The notes: generated by a model from the sequence alone, not told the origin. Shown: positions 23,380 through 32,031, counted from the first letter of the stretch. The stretch is DNA of 36,494 nucleotides from Verrucomicrobiota bacterium (GCA_016235585.1 JACRJY010000137.1:1-36494), one strand, 5' to 3'. Numbers and translations: made by a program.

Positions 23380-23811
23380 TTATTGCGTCACGCGCTTGAA
23401 CAATTTGCAAGCCTCAATCAGGTCGTCCTCAATCATCTCACGATCCTCGGCGCTGAACGACCGCAGCGCGGAGAACGCCTTGTCCGCAATGACCAGGGCT
23501 TCGCCGTGCAGCTTCGGATTCGCGCGCCAGAACCCTTCTTCAGCCCGCAGCACGGTCACGAGGAAGTCGCCGCGAAAAAACACGCACTCCACCATGGGAT
23601 CCTCCCGCAGCTTTTCCAGCGCCAGCGGCATCACGTAGTCCATACTCTCGCTCTGCCCGATCATCAGGCGCAAATCCTCGACCGAGAAATCCCGCAGCGG
23701 CACGCCGCGCAGCCGGTGGCACTCGGCGACGGCGTGCGAGGCGAACTGCGGCTGCTCGCGCTGCTGGCCGTCGAGTTCCTGCAGGGTTTTGTTTCGATCA
23801 AGTTGGGGCAT
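23380..23811 (-). CDS. CdiI_2-like immunity family protein
   Basis: A 143-aa cytoplasmic protein. It matches the pattern I know for the CdiI_2 family (PF18593, contact-dependent inhibition immunity-like): TLQELDGQQ at the N-terminus, CHRLRGVPLRD, then DFSVEDLRLMIGQ, YVMPLALEKLREDPM, FFRGDFLVTVLR and a Trp. The family is named from association with toxins, but many members occur without any toxin gene. Here there is no CdiA-like gene; the neighbours are a DUF1549/DUF1553 gene 28 bp upstream and a DUF1501 gene 10 bp downstream on the same strand. It is therefore probably co-transcribed with an exported cytochrome system. Whether it gives immunity or has been recruited for another task is unknown. 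Confidence 0.8.
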   Translation of the reverse strand: MPQLDRNKTLQELDGQQREQPQFASHAVAECHRLRGVPLRDFSVEDLRLMIGQSESMDYVMPLALEKLREDPMVECVFFRGDFLVTVLRAEEGFWRANPKLHGEALVIADKAFSALRSFSAEDREMIEDDLIEACKLFKRVTQ

Positions 23812-23839
23812 CGGCGCGCTTCGTGTCGGTTGTTTCCGG

Positions 23840-26803
23840 CTAGTTCAAAAACCTGAAATCCACGCTGGCGAAAAGCATCTGGTAGAACTGGGCCCACATT
23901 TTCTGACGCCCGGCGTCCGCCGCGCCTTCACTCGCGGGCGACTGCACGAAGTTCAGCGCCACCTGCCGTTCCGCGTCCGTCGGCCAGCGGCCCAGCGTGA
24001 GGCGATACGCGCGATCCACGCGCGCCGCGTCGTCTTTTCCCGGCAGGCCCAGCGCGCGCTCCGCCGCCTTGCCGGACTGCTCGATCACGAACGGGTGGTT
24101 CAACATGAACAACGCCTGCGGCGCGACGGTGCTTTCGTTCCGCCGCCCCATCGGCGCGTTGATGTCGCCAAAGTCGAAGGCGTCGAACAGCTCCAGCCGC
24201 TTGTTGCGGAACGCCGGCGTGTAGACGCTCCGCCGCGTGTCGGCATAGACGTAGGTGTATTCCGTGTTCTGCGCCGCCGTGGTGTTCGCGTCAATCGCGC
24301 CCGCGCCCCTCATGTTCGGCCCGCCGAAGTCGAGCTTGAGTTCACCGCTCACAGAAAGAACCGTGTCGCGGATGGACTCCGCATCGAGCCGGCGGCGGTT
24401 CTGCCGCCAGAGCAGGCGGTTCTCCGGATCAATCGAACTCGGAACGCGAAACTCGGAACGCGAAACCGTTTCCGCGCTCTGTGTTCCGCGTTCCGCGTTT
24501 GAATCGAGTTGATACGTCCGGCTCAATACTACTTCGCGCACCAGCTTCTTCACCGACCAGCCGTGCTCGACCAAACGCACCGCCAAATGGTCGAGCAGCT
24601 CCGGATGCGACGGCGCTTCGCCCGTGGTGCCGAAGTTGTCCGTCGTCCGCACGAGGCCCACGCCGAACAGCCAGTGCCAGACGCGGTTCGCCATCACGCG
24701 CGCGGTGAGTGGATTCTCTGGGCTGCCAATCCACGCCGCCAGTTCGCGCCTTCCGCTTTCCTTTTCGGGAATCGCCGGAGCCTTGCCGATGCTCGCGACG
24801 GTGATGAAACCGCGCGGCACCTTCTCGCCGAGATTGCGAATGCTGCCGCGAATGTGGATTTTCGTGTCGCCGATTTCATCCTCCTCGCGCACGGCCATCG
24901 CCACGGCGCGGGGCGGCGCGGCGGCGGCGAGCTTCTTCATCTCGGCTTCGAGCGACTTCACTTTGGAATTCGCGGCCCTCGCCTCCTTGCTCTCGGTCTT
25001 CGACGCGGTGTCGCTCGTCGCCACTTCGCCTTCGGGGATGAACTGCACCGCGTCGGCGTTCACGATGCCCTTGGTGCCGGTGTTGGACACGAGCACAAAG
25101 CCCGCGCCGTCCTTCTCGAAGCGAAACTTGCCGAGCGACACGAACCGCCCGCCAATCGGCGGCGTCTCCGTCTCGTCCACCGTCACCGTGTCCTCGCCGT
25201 CCGCGTGGAAGACCGTGACCGGCGCGTTCGTCGTGCGGTTGGTGCTGGGCACATACGCGAGGCGCACCTCGTAGCGGCCCGCCTTGGCAATCTTCGGCAC
25301 GAACGTCAGCGTCTTCTCGCCCTTGGCATCGTTGGCGTCGTGCAAATAACCTTCGCCGACGAAGCTCCGCGAGAAAATCGAATGCGTCCACGCCCCCACC
25401 GCTTTCGCTTCCGTGTCATCCACCACGATGCCGGGCAGTTCGGCGACCGCCACCCGCTTGCCGGGCCGGGTGGTTTCGTCGGCGACGCCCGCCAGCATCT
25501 TCTTCGCCTCGGCTTTCGCGGCATCAATCTTTGCCTTCAACGCCGCGACCTGCGCCTCGTGTGCCTGCAAAGCCACTTCTTTTTCGCCGTCCATCGGCAG
25601 CGGCGCGTCAATCCACCGCGCCACGTTGTCGGTGTAGTTGAACAGCGTGCGCGTGCTGCGCAGAATCCCCGCCATCGCGTAATAATCCTTCGCCGGCAGC
25701 GGGTCGAACTTGTGGTCGTGGCACCGCGCGCAGCCGATGGTCAGGCCGAGGAACGCCTTGCCCAGCGTGTCGAGCTGCTCGTCCACCACGTCCATCCGCA
25801 GCGCGCCCTTGTCCTGCTCCTCGTAGTTCGTCGGGCCGAGTGAGAGGAACGCCGTGGCCGTGAGCTGGCGGCGGCGCTGCTCGGCGGAAGTGTGCGGCAG
25901 CAAATCCCCGGCAATCTGTTCCGCGATGAACTGGTCAAACGGCGTGTCGCGGTTGAAGCTCTCGATGACGTAGTCGCGGAACCGCCACGCGTCCTTGAAC
26001 AGCAGCGTGCGCCCGCCGCCACTGGACTCCGCGAAGCGCGTCACGTCCAGCCAGTGCCGGCCCCAGCGTTCGCCGAAGTGCGGCGACGCGAGCAGTTCAT
26101 CCACAACTCGCGTGAAGGCATCGGGCCGCTTGTCCGCGAGGAAGGCATCCGTCTGCTCCGGCGTCGGTGGCAGGCCAATCAAATCGTAGTAAGCCCGGCG
26201 CAGCAGCGTGGCGCGTTCGGCATCCGCCACGGGGTGAAGATTCTTCTCCTCCAGTTTCGCCAGCACGAAACGGTCAATTTCACCGTGCGGCCACGACGAA
26301 TCTTTCACGGCGGGCGGGGCATTCTTCTGCGGCGGCCGGAATGACCAGAACTTCCGCCCTTCCTCGATGCTCATGCCGTGCTGCTTCTTGGCCGCCGCGA
26401 GCGTCGCCTCTGTGCGCGGGTCGGGCGCGCCGAGCTTCACCCATTGCTCCAGCACCGCGACCTCCTCCGGCGCGAGCGGCTGCTTGGGCGGCATCTTGAG
26501 GTCGCGGTCAGTGTAGCGGACGGCTTTGATGACCAGGCTCTTCTCCAAGTCGCCGGGCGTGATGGCCGGCCCGGACTCGCCGCCCTTGGCCCATCCGTCA
26601 CGCACGTCGAGGCGCAGCTCGCCCTTCGTCTTCGTGTCCGCACTGTGGCACTCGTAGCAATACTCGGCCAGCAGCGGGCGCACCTTCTTCTCGAAGAACT
26701 CCAGCGCGGCAGCATCCGGCCCGGCGGCAGACGCACGCGAAAATCCGAAAGCGGCCAGCCAAAGGCCGGCCACCAACATCAGGGCAGACGCACGCGGAGT
26801 CAT
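23840..26803 (-). CDS. PSCyt1-DUF1549-DUF1553 exported cytochrome-like protein
   Basis: A 987-aa protein that opens the operon. After a signal peptide (ALMLVAGLWLAAFGFSRASA) comes a PSCyt1 domain with CxxCH at Cys49-Cys52-His53 (YCYECHSAD) and a likely axial methionine in DLKMPPKQP. DUF1549 follows, including a second CxxCH at Cys358-Cys361-His362 (GCARCHDHKFDPLP). Residues 455-590 form an inserted beta-sandwich like the golvesin/Xly carbohydrate-binding domain (GRYEVRLAYVPS, TVTVDE, FVSLGKFRF, VNADAVQF). DUF1553 closes the protein. It probably binds haem and glycans in the periplasm. Residues 769-788 are encoded by an in-frame heptanucleotide repeat. ATG 26803 is chosen over 26833 because it sits just before the signal peptide. 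Confidence 0.93.
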   Translation of the reverse strand: MTPRASALMLVAGLWLAAFGFSRASAAGPDAAALEFFEKKVRPLLAEYCYECHSADTKTKGELRLDVRDGWAKGGESGPAITPGDLEKSLVIKAVRYTDRDLKMPPKQPLAPEEVAVLEQWVKLGAPDPRTEATLAAAKKQHGMSIEEGRKFWSFRPPQKNAPPAVKDSSWPHGEIDRFVLAKLEEKNLHPVADAERATLLRRAYYDLIGLPPTPEQTDAFLADKRPDAFTRVVDELLASPHFGERWGRHWLDVTRFAESSGGGRTLLFKDAWRFRDYVIESFNRDTPFDQFIAEQIAGDLLPHTSAEQRRRQLTATAFLSLGPTNYEEQDKGALRMDVVDEQLDTLGKAFLGLTIGCARCHDHKFDPLPAKDYYAMAGILRSTRTLFNYTDNVARWIDAPLPMDGEKEVALQAHEAQVAALKAKIDAAKAEAKKMLAGVADETTRPGKRVAVAELPGIVVDDTEAKAVGAWTHSIFSRSFVGEGYLHDANDAKGEKTLTFVPKIAKAGRYEVRLAYVPSTNRTTNAPVTVFHADGEDTVTVDETETPPIGGRFVSLGKFRFEKDGAGFVLVSNTGTKGIVNADAVQFIPEGEVATSDTASKTESKEARAANSKVKSLEAEMKKLAAAAPPRAVAMAVREEDEIGDTKIHIRGSIRNLGEKVPRGFITVASIGKAPAIPEKESGRRELAAWIGSPENPLTARVMANRVWHWLFGVGLVRTTDNFGTTGEAPSHPELLDHLAVRLVEHGWSVKKLVREVVLSRTYQLDSNAERGTQSAETVSRSEFRVPSSIDPENRLLWRQNRRRLDAESIRDTVLSVSGELKLDFGGPNMRGAGAIDANTTAAQNTEYTYVYADTRRSVYTPAFRNKRLELFDAFDFGDINAPMGRRNESTVAPQALFMLNHPFVIEQSGKAAERALGLPGKDDAARVDRAYRLTLGRWPTDAERQVALNFVQSPASEGAADAGRQKMWAQFYQMLFASVDFRFLN
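24439..24498. repeat. Heptanucleotide tandem repeat in coding sequence
   Basis: Sixty bases made of heptamers: CTCGGAA/CGCGAAA twice (24439-24466), then TTCCGCG, CTCTGTG, TTCCGCG, TTCCGCG (24471-24498). It lies in frame in the large DUF1553 region and adds about 20 Arg/Ser/Glu-rich residues between YQLDS and IDPENRLLWR, where relatives are shorter. Confidence 0.85.
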
Positions 26804-27159
26804 TTGGTCGTAAAGTAAAACACCGGCTTCCACAATTGAAGCCGAATTCTGGCGGAGTTGGACAATTTTCTCCCGGCGGAAATTCGAGCGTAAAATGGGA
26901 GCGCGGGCGGCCCGCCCGCCGCCGATTCATTTTAGCCACGGATGGAACACGGACTAAACACGGATGGTGGAGTGAGACTTTCCGTCGAGCCAAAGATTTG
27001 AACCACGGAGGCACGGAGACACGGTTTTGGTTTGCCCTTCGTGGCGGTTCCTGCTCTCATCCCGCCACACATATGACTGCGTTCACTTCCAGTTGAGCCA
27101 CATTGTGTCTGGCTCAAGGGAATGGACGCGGTTGTGGCAAACTCAAACCAATCCACATC
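26804..27159. other. Divergent promoter region with dispersed repeats
   Basis: A 356-bp gene-free stretch between the leftward six-gene operon and the rightward kelch protein gene. It contains a GC palindrome (GCGGGC/GCCCGC, 26903-26919), a CCACGGATGGAACACGG-type repeat (26934-26967) and a CCACGGAGGCACGGAGACACGG-type repeat (27001-27024). Promoters for both directions should be here, but I cannot assign boxes with confidence. Confidence 0.55.
26934..27024. repeat. CCACGGATG/CCACGGAGG-type dispersed repeats
   Basis: Two related repeat words occur here, AGCCACGGATGGAACACGGA at 26934 and AACCACGGAGGCACGGAG at 27001. The first is nearly the same as the left arm of the inverted repeat at 31327-31404; the second resembles 6255-6282. 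Confidence 0.7.
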
Positions 27160-30100
27160 ATGCATTCCCTCAAACGTCTCCTCGGCGTGTTCCCCGGCCT
27201 CCTCGCGCTGGCCACATGGCCACTGCACGCCCAGACCACCAACATCACCTACCAGGGCCGGCTGTTTGACAATGGCGGCCTGCCCAACGGCAATTACGAC
27301 CTGCGCTTCGTCCTCAAGGACGCCGCGTCGGGCGGCAGCACCGTGGGCGCGCCCCTCACCAACGCCCCGGTCACCGTGAGCAACGGCCTCTTCACCGTCA
27401 CGCTGGGCTTCAGCGCCGGCGCGTTCGCCGGCGCGGACCGCTGGTTGGAGATTGGCGTGCGCACCAACGGCAGCGCGGCCCCGCACATCGTGCTCGCGCC
27501 GCGCCAGCAGATAACTTCCGCGCCGTATGCCCTCACTGCTGGCACGGTGATCAATCCCACCTTCCTGGGCACGACGGCGAGCACGCCGCTGGAATTTTAC
27601 GTGAACAACACCCGCGCCCTGCGGCTGGAACCGACCACCATTGACGCCAGTCACTCAAACACCGTGAACGTGGTCGGCGGTTCTCCCGTAAATTATGTGG
27701 GAGCGAGCACGCGAGGCGCAACCATCAGCGGTGGTGGTGGTGTGCCGCAGTTTGGAGGCGGCAGTTACACCAATTCCGTGCAATCCTTCACTGATTTTGC
27801 CACCATTGGCGGCGGCGGGGGAAACAACATCATGGGGAATGCCTACTTCGCCACCATTGCTGGCGGCGAGTTAAACAACATCGGAACCAGCGCGGATCAC
27901 AGCACCATTGGTGGCGGCGCGCAAAACTCCATTCAAGCCAGCTCCATGCAGGCCACCATTGGCGGCGGCTACCAGAACACCATCACCAGTGGCGGCTCGT
28001 ATGCGATGATTCCCGGCGGCAAATTCAACCTCGCCGCCGGCCTGTCCTTCGCCGCAGGCAACCAGGCCAAAGCCGTCAACACCGGCACTTTTGTCTGGGC
28101 GGACTCGACGGCGGCGGATTTCACTTCGACGGCGAATAACCAGTTCCTCGTCCGTGCCAGCGGCGGCGTGGGCATCGGCACGAACAACCCGGCGGGCGCG
28201 ATGCTCAACGTGGCGGGGACGGTGCGCGCCCCCAGTTTCACCGGCAGCTTCACCGGCAATGGCAGCGGTCTGGCCAGCGTCAACGCGGCGACCGTCGGCG
28301 GCTTGAGTTCGGCCAGCCTCTGGACGCTCGGCGGCAACATCGGTGCCAGCCCGACCAACGGCGCGTTCATCGGCACCAGCGACGACCAGCCGCTGGAATT
28401 CAGGGTCAACGGAAGCCGCGCGCTCCGGCTGGAGCCAACGATCAACGATGCGCCAAACATCATCGGCGGATCGTCAATCAACTCCATCGCTTCCGGCGTG
28501 GAAGGCGCGACCATCGGCGGTGGTTACAACAACACAATCCAAATTGGCTCCACTTACTCAATCATCGGCGGGGGAGTTGGAAACCTCATCCAAACGAACT
28601 CATTTGCTTCAACTATTGCTGGTGGCGATGACAACATCATCGAAGGATCTGTAAGCACTCAAGGGCGATCGACCATCGGAGGTGGAGCCATGAACCACAT
28701 TCAAACAAATGCCTCTTTTTCCACCATTGCCGGAGGTTACATAAATAAAATTGGCACCAATAGCAGCGGCTCAAGCATAGGTGGAGGCTCTCAAAACACG
28801 ATTTTCTCCAACGCCGCCCTCGCCACTATCAGTGGTGGCGTAAACAATGTTGTTCAAAACAACTCGGACTTCTCGGCCATCAGTGGCGGCTCCGCCAACA
28901 CCATCGCCGGCCCCTTCGGCGTCGTGCCGGGCGGCGACCGCAACGTCGCTGGCACGAACGCCTTCGCCGCCGGACGCCGCGCCAAGGCCAATCACACCGG
29001 CGCGTTCGTCTGGGCGGATTCCGCCGATGCCGACTTCGCCTCGACCAACGTGAACCAGTTCAGCGTGCGCGCGGGCGGCGGCGTGCGGCTGGAAACCGCC
29101 GGCGCGGGCCTCACGCTCGACGGCAATCCCGTGTTCGTCGGCCCGGTGCTGACCGGCAGCGGCCTCGCCGGCACTTACCCGAACACCGTCGCGTTCAACA
29201 ATCCCACCAACGTGTTTTTTGGAACTTTCGCGGGCAACGGCGGCGGCCTGACCAATTTGAGCGCCGCCCAACTGACCAGCGACCTCGTGCCGGAGGCCCG
29301 GCTTTCAGGAAACATCGCCCGGCTCAACGGCATTCAAACCTTCGCCGGCACGAACAATTTCAACCATCCCTCGAACACCTTCACCGGCATCGGTTCAGGA
29401 CTCACGGCTTTGAACGCCTCACAACTCGCCACCGGCCTTGTGCCCGAAGCCCAGCTCTCGCCCAACGTGGCGCGCGTCACCGGCAGCCAGATTTTCACCG
29501 GCACGAACGCCTTCACCCATCCGTCGAACACCTTTGCCGGGAGGTTCAGCGGCGATGCGGGCGGGCTGACCAACGTGGCGCTGGCCGCCGCCAGCTTTTC
29601 CAGCCCGCTGCCCGACGCCGCGCTGACCACGAACATCGCCCGGCTGGTGGTGCCGAACACCACGGTTCAAGCGACGGCCACGCCGGTTTTCTTTGGCGAT
29701 TTGATATTCGGCGCCACCAATCTCAACGGTGGCCGGGGCTACTTCACTCCGCCGGTCGTCACGGTCAACGACTCGACCGGCACTGGCGCGGCCTTCACCG
29801 CCCAAGTCTCCGGCGGCGTGGTCACGGGCCTGACCCGGACCTCCACGGGCAGCGGCTACTCTGCGAACACGACCATCACCATCGCGCCGCCGCCCGGCAA
29901 CGACTACCAGGTCTTTGCCAGCACGAATTATTTCAGCGGCATCAACTACCTGACCAACGCCAGCAACATCATCGCCGGCAAGTTCACCGGCGACGGCGCG
30001 GGGCTGGTGAACCTCAACGCCGCCAACCTTGTGGGAAGCATTCCCGCTGGCAACATCGCTGCCGGTGCCATCAGTTCAACGCAACTCGCCAGCGGGGCGG

Positions 30101-31269
30101 CTGCGGCAAATCTTGCCGCCAGCGGTCAGAGCGGCGTGCCGAGTGGTGGATTGGTTTTGTCAGCGACGGAAAATGCCGCACTTGCTTCTGCCGGTTTCGT
30201 CAGAATTGGCTCGACCACTTTGAATGATGCTTGGTTGCAACGCTCTACCAATTCCGCGCCCAGCGCACGGGCCGAACACAGGGCCGTATGGACTGGCACT
30301 GAAATGATTGTCTGGGGTGGATACAATGGCAGCGTCCGCTTGAATGACGGCGCGCGCTACAATCCCACATCAAACGCTTGGACGGCCATCACTTCTGTCG
30401 GTGCGCCTACCGCTCGACAAAGCCACTCCGTCGTTTGGACAGGCAGTGAAATGATTATTTGGGGTGGTGCCACCGGCCCCGGCGCTTACTTGAACGACGG
30501 TGCTCGTTACAATCCCACATCCAACACTTGGACGGCCATCAGTTCCGCTGGCGCACCTAGTGCGCGGAGTGGTCACATAGCGATCTGGACTGGCAGCGAA
30601 ATGATTATCTGGGGCGGACAGGTGAGCGGCGGCGCACGCTACAATCCGTCGAACAATACTTGGACGGCGATGCAAAGTAGCGGGGAGCCTGTTGCACGCA
30701 GCCAATTCACGGAAGTTTGGACAGGAACCGAGATGATCGTGTGGGGTGGAACTGACGGCAGTTCCGCTTTGAACACTGGCGGACGCTACAATCCCACAGC
30801 CAATACTTGGACTGCCACTCAAACGAGCGGTGCGCCGAGCGCGCGCAACCAGCACTTTGGAGTCTGGACTGGCAGTGAAATGATTATTTGGGGTGGGGCT
30901 TCGTGGACCGATGGTGCTCGCTACAATCCCGTATCCAACAGTTGGACTCCGATGACCAACACCGGCGCGCCCGGCGCGCGTGGTGATGATGTCGACGTGG
31001 CAATTTGGACGGGTAGCGAGATGGTTATCTGGGGTGGACAAAACAGCAGCGGCGACGGAGTGAACGACGGCGGACGCTACAATCCAGTGGCTAACAGTTG
31101 GAGTGCCACAACACTAACCGGCGCTCCAAGCACCCGTTGGAGACGCACAACCGTCTGGACTGGTAGCGAAATGATAATTTTCGGCGGATACGCCAACAGC
31201 AGCAGCGTCCTTGGTGACATTTACTCTTACACTCCCGGCAAAGTGATGTTCCTCTATCAAAAGCCGTGA
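27160..31269 (+). CDS. Giant exported beta-solenoid/kelch protein
   Basis: A 1369-aa exported protein. From ATG 27160 it has a signal peptide (MHSLKRLLGVFPGLLALATW, cleavage after AHAQ-like residues) and then an ITYQGRLFDNGGLPNGNYDL domain common in exported Verrucomicrobiota proteins. Two modules follow of short YadA-head-like repeats (ATIGGGxxNxI patterns, about residues 185-300 and 440-590), each ending in a FVWADS...NQFxVRAxGGV segment. A spacer of GNGxGLTNLxAxQL repeats comes next. The C-terminus is seven kelch repeats of about 45 residues (VWTGSEMIIWGG...DGARYNPxSNxWT), expected to close as a beta-propeller. It probably works at the cell surface in adhesion or binding. No anchor or enzyme motif is seen. 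Confidence 0.9.
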   Translation: MHSLKRLLGVFPGLLALATWPLHAQTTNITYQGRLFDNGGLPNGNYDLRFVLKDAASGGSTVGAPLTNAPVTVSNGLFTVTLGFSAGAFAGADRWLEIGVRTNGSAAPHIVLAPRQQITSAPYALTAGTVINPTFLGTTASTPLEFYVNNTRALRLEPTTIDASHSNTVNVVGGSPVNYVGASTRGATISGGGGVPQFGGGSYTNSVQSFTDFATIGGGGGNNIMGNAYFATIAGGELNNIGTSADHSTIGGGAQNSIQASSMQATIGGGYQNTITSGGSYAMIPGGKFNLAAGLSFAAGNQAKAVNTGTFVWADSTAADFTSTANNQFLVRASGGVGIGTNNPAGAMLNVAGTVRAPSFTGSFTGNGSGLASVNAATVGGLSSASLWTLGGNIGASPTNGAFIGTSDDQPLEFRVNGSRALRLEPTINDAPNIIGGSSINSIASGVEGATIGGGYNNTIQIGSTYSIIGGGVGNLIQTNSFASTIAGGDDNIIEGSVSTQGRSTIGGGAMNHIQTNASFSTIAGGYINKIGTNSSGSSIGGGSQNTIFSNAALATISGGVNNVVQNNSDFSAISGGSANTIAGPFGVVPGGDRNVAGTNAFAAGRRAKANHTGAFVWADSADADFASTNVNQFSVRAGGGVRLETAGAGLTLDGNPVFVGPVLTGSGLAGTYPNTVAFNNPTNVFFGTFAGNGGGLTNLSAAQLTSDLVPEARLSGNIARLNGIQTFAGTNNFNHPSNTFTGIGSGLTALNASQLATGLVPEAQLSPNVARVTGSQIFTGTNAFTHPSNTFAGRFSGDAGGLTNVALAAASFSSPLPDAALTTNIARLVVPNTTVQATATPVFFGDLIFGATNLNGGRGYFTPPVVTVNDSTGTGAAFTAQVSGGVVTGLTRTSTGSGYSANTTITIAPPPGNDYQVFASTNYFSGINYLTNASNIIAGKFTGDGAGLVNLNAANLVGSIPAGNIAAGAISSTQLASGAAAANLAASGQSGVPSGGLVLSATENAALASAGFVRIGSTTLNDAWLQRSTNSAPSARAEHRAVWTGTEMIVWGGYNGSVRLNDGARYNPTSNAWTAITSVGAPTARQSHSVVWTGSEMIIWGGATGPGAYLNDGARYNPTSNTWTAISSAGAPSARSGHIAIWTGSEMIIWGGQVSGGARYNPSNNTWTAMQSSGEPVARSQFTEVWTGTEMIVWGGTDGSSALNTGGRYNPTANTWTATQTSGAPSARNQHFGVWTGSEMIIWGGASWTDGARYNPVSNSWTPMTNTGAPGARGDDVDVAIWTGSEMVIWGGQNSSGDGVNDGGRYNPVANSWSATTLTGAPSTRWRRTTVWTGSEMIIFGGYANSSSVLGDIYSYTPGKVMFLYQKP

Positions 31270-31285
31270 ACCAAAGCGCGCAAAC

Positions 31286-31867
31286 ATGAAAACAGCATTC
31301 AGCATTCAGCATTTAGCATTCAATCGAGCCACGGATGAAACACGGATGAAACACGGAAGCAGCAGCTCCCCCATCCGTGTTCAGTCCGTGTTCAATCCGT
31401 GGCTAAAATCCGCCCTGCCTTGGTGCCTCGGCATCTTGGCGGTTCTGCTCCTCACCTTCACCGCATCGGCGCAGAACTTCGCCATTGACCGCTTCGTCAT
31501 CGCGGGCGGCGGCGGCACGAGCACCGGCGGCGTCTATTCCGTCACCGGCACGCTCGGCCAGCCGGCGACGGCGCTCTCGACCAACGGGCAATACGCCGTG
31601 GCGGGCGGCTTCTGGGGCGGTGTGTTCGTGATTCAGACGCCGGGCGCGCCGCTGCTCTCGCTCACAATGGCGCGGTCGGGCACCAACGCCGTTCTCTCGT
31701 GGGACGCGACGGACGCGGGCGGCTTCGTGCTGCAAGTCACCGCCAGCCTCACCCCGGTGGCCGCGTGGAACACAGAGGCGCAGCCGGTGATTCTGAACAA
31801 CGGCACGAACACCGTCACCGTGCCGCTCTCGCCCGCGCCGCGCTTCTACCGGCTGCGGAGGCCGTAG
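31286..31867 (+). CDS. Small exported beta-rich protein, repeat-derived N-terminus
   Basis: A protein of up to 193 aa of unknown function, encoded 16 bp after the kelch gene. The mature part (NFAIDRFVIAGGGGTSTGGV, then SVTGTLGQPA and AVAGGFWGGV) is a motif I associate with small exported beta-sandwich proteins of this phylum. The secretory signal (PWCLGILAVLLLTFTASAQ) begins only near residue 45. The residues before it are encoded by a heptanucleotide repeat (31294-31321) and an imperfect inverted repeat (31327-31404). The true start may therefore be GTG 31388, within the repeat, which would give a normal signal peptide; ATG 31286 and 31346 are alternatives. Confidence 0.7.
   Translation: MKTAFSIQHLAFNRATDETRMKHGSSSSPIRVQSVFNPWLKSALPWCLGILAVLLLTFTASAQNFAIDRFVIAGGGGTSTGGVYSVTGTLGQPATALSTNGQYAVAGGFWGGVFVIQTPGAPLLSLTMARSGTNAVLSWDATDAGGFVLQVTASLTPVAAWNTEAQPVILNNGTNTVTVPLSPAPRFYRLRRP
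31294..31321. repeat. AGCATTC heptanucleotide tandem repeat
   Basis: Four tandem copies of AGCATTC (the third reads AGCATTT) lie directly after the first possible start codon of the small exported protein. Confidence 0.85.
31327..31404. repeat. Imperfect 30-bp inverted repeat of CCACGGATG type
   Basis: AGCCACGGATGAAACACGG (from 31327) pairs with CCGTGTTCAATCCGTGGCT (to 31404). About 25 of 30 positions match over the whole arms 31327-31356 and 31375-31404. It is the same family as 26934-26967. Confidence 0.8.
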
Positions 31868-31875
31868 GCGGGGGT

Positions 31876-31909
31876 GGTTGCAGGTTTTCAGGTTGCAGGT
31901 TGCAGGTTA
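31876..31909. repeat. GGTTGCA heptanucleotide repeat
   Basis: GGTTGCA, GGTTTTCA, GGTTGCA, GGTTGCA and a partial GGTTAA follow one another. The reverse complement of the same word appears at 32431-32462, so the island is bracketed by inverted heptamer repeats. Confidence 0.8.
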
Positions 31910-31925
31910 ATTCAGGCACCTCACC

Positions 31926-32031
31926 GTAGCGCAGGCGTCCGCGCCTGCGGGTTCTGGGCGCGTCTCGCGGCCAATCCCCTCCACGGGGCGCGGACGCCCC
32001 GCCAACCCGCCGCCGAGGATGGCGGCGCTAC
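31926..32031. repeat. GTAGCGCAG-type cassette, third copy
   Basis: The outer arms GTAGCGC (31926-31932) and GCGCTAC (32025-32031) enclose hairpins including GCAGGCGTCCGCGCCTGC and GGGGCGCGGACGCCCC. The opening GTAGCGCAG is identical to that of the 9257 copy. Confidence 0.8.

Noticed and set aside
27160-31269. Phage tail fibre gene, suggested by the GGG-repeat and NQFLVRASGGVGIG-type segments.
   Set aside because: There is a secretion signal and no other phage gene in the window, and the C-terminus is a kelch propeller.
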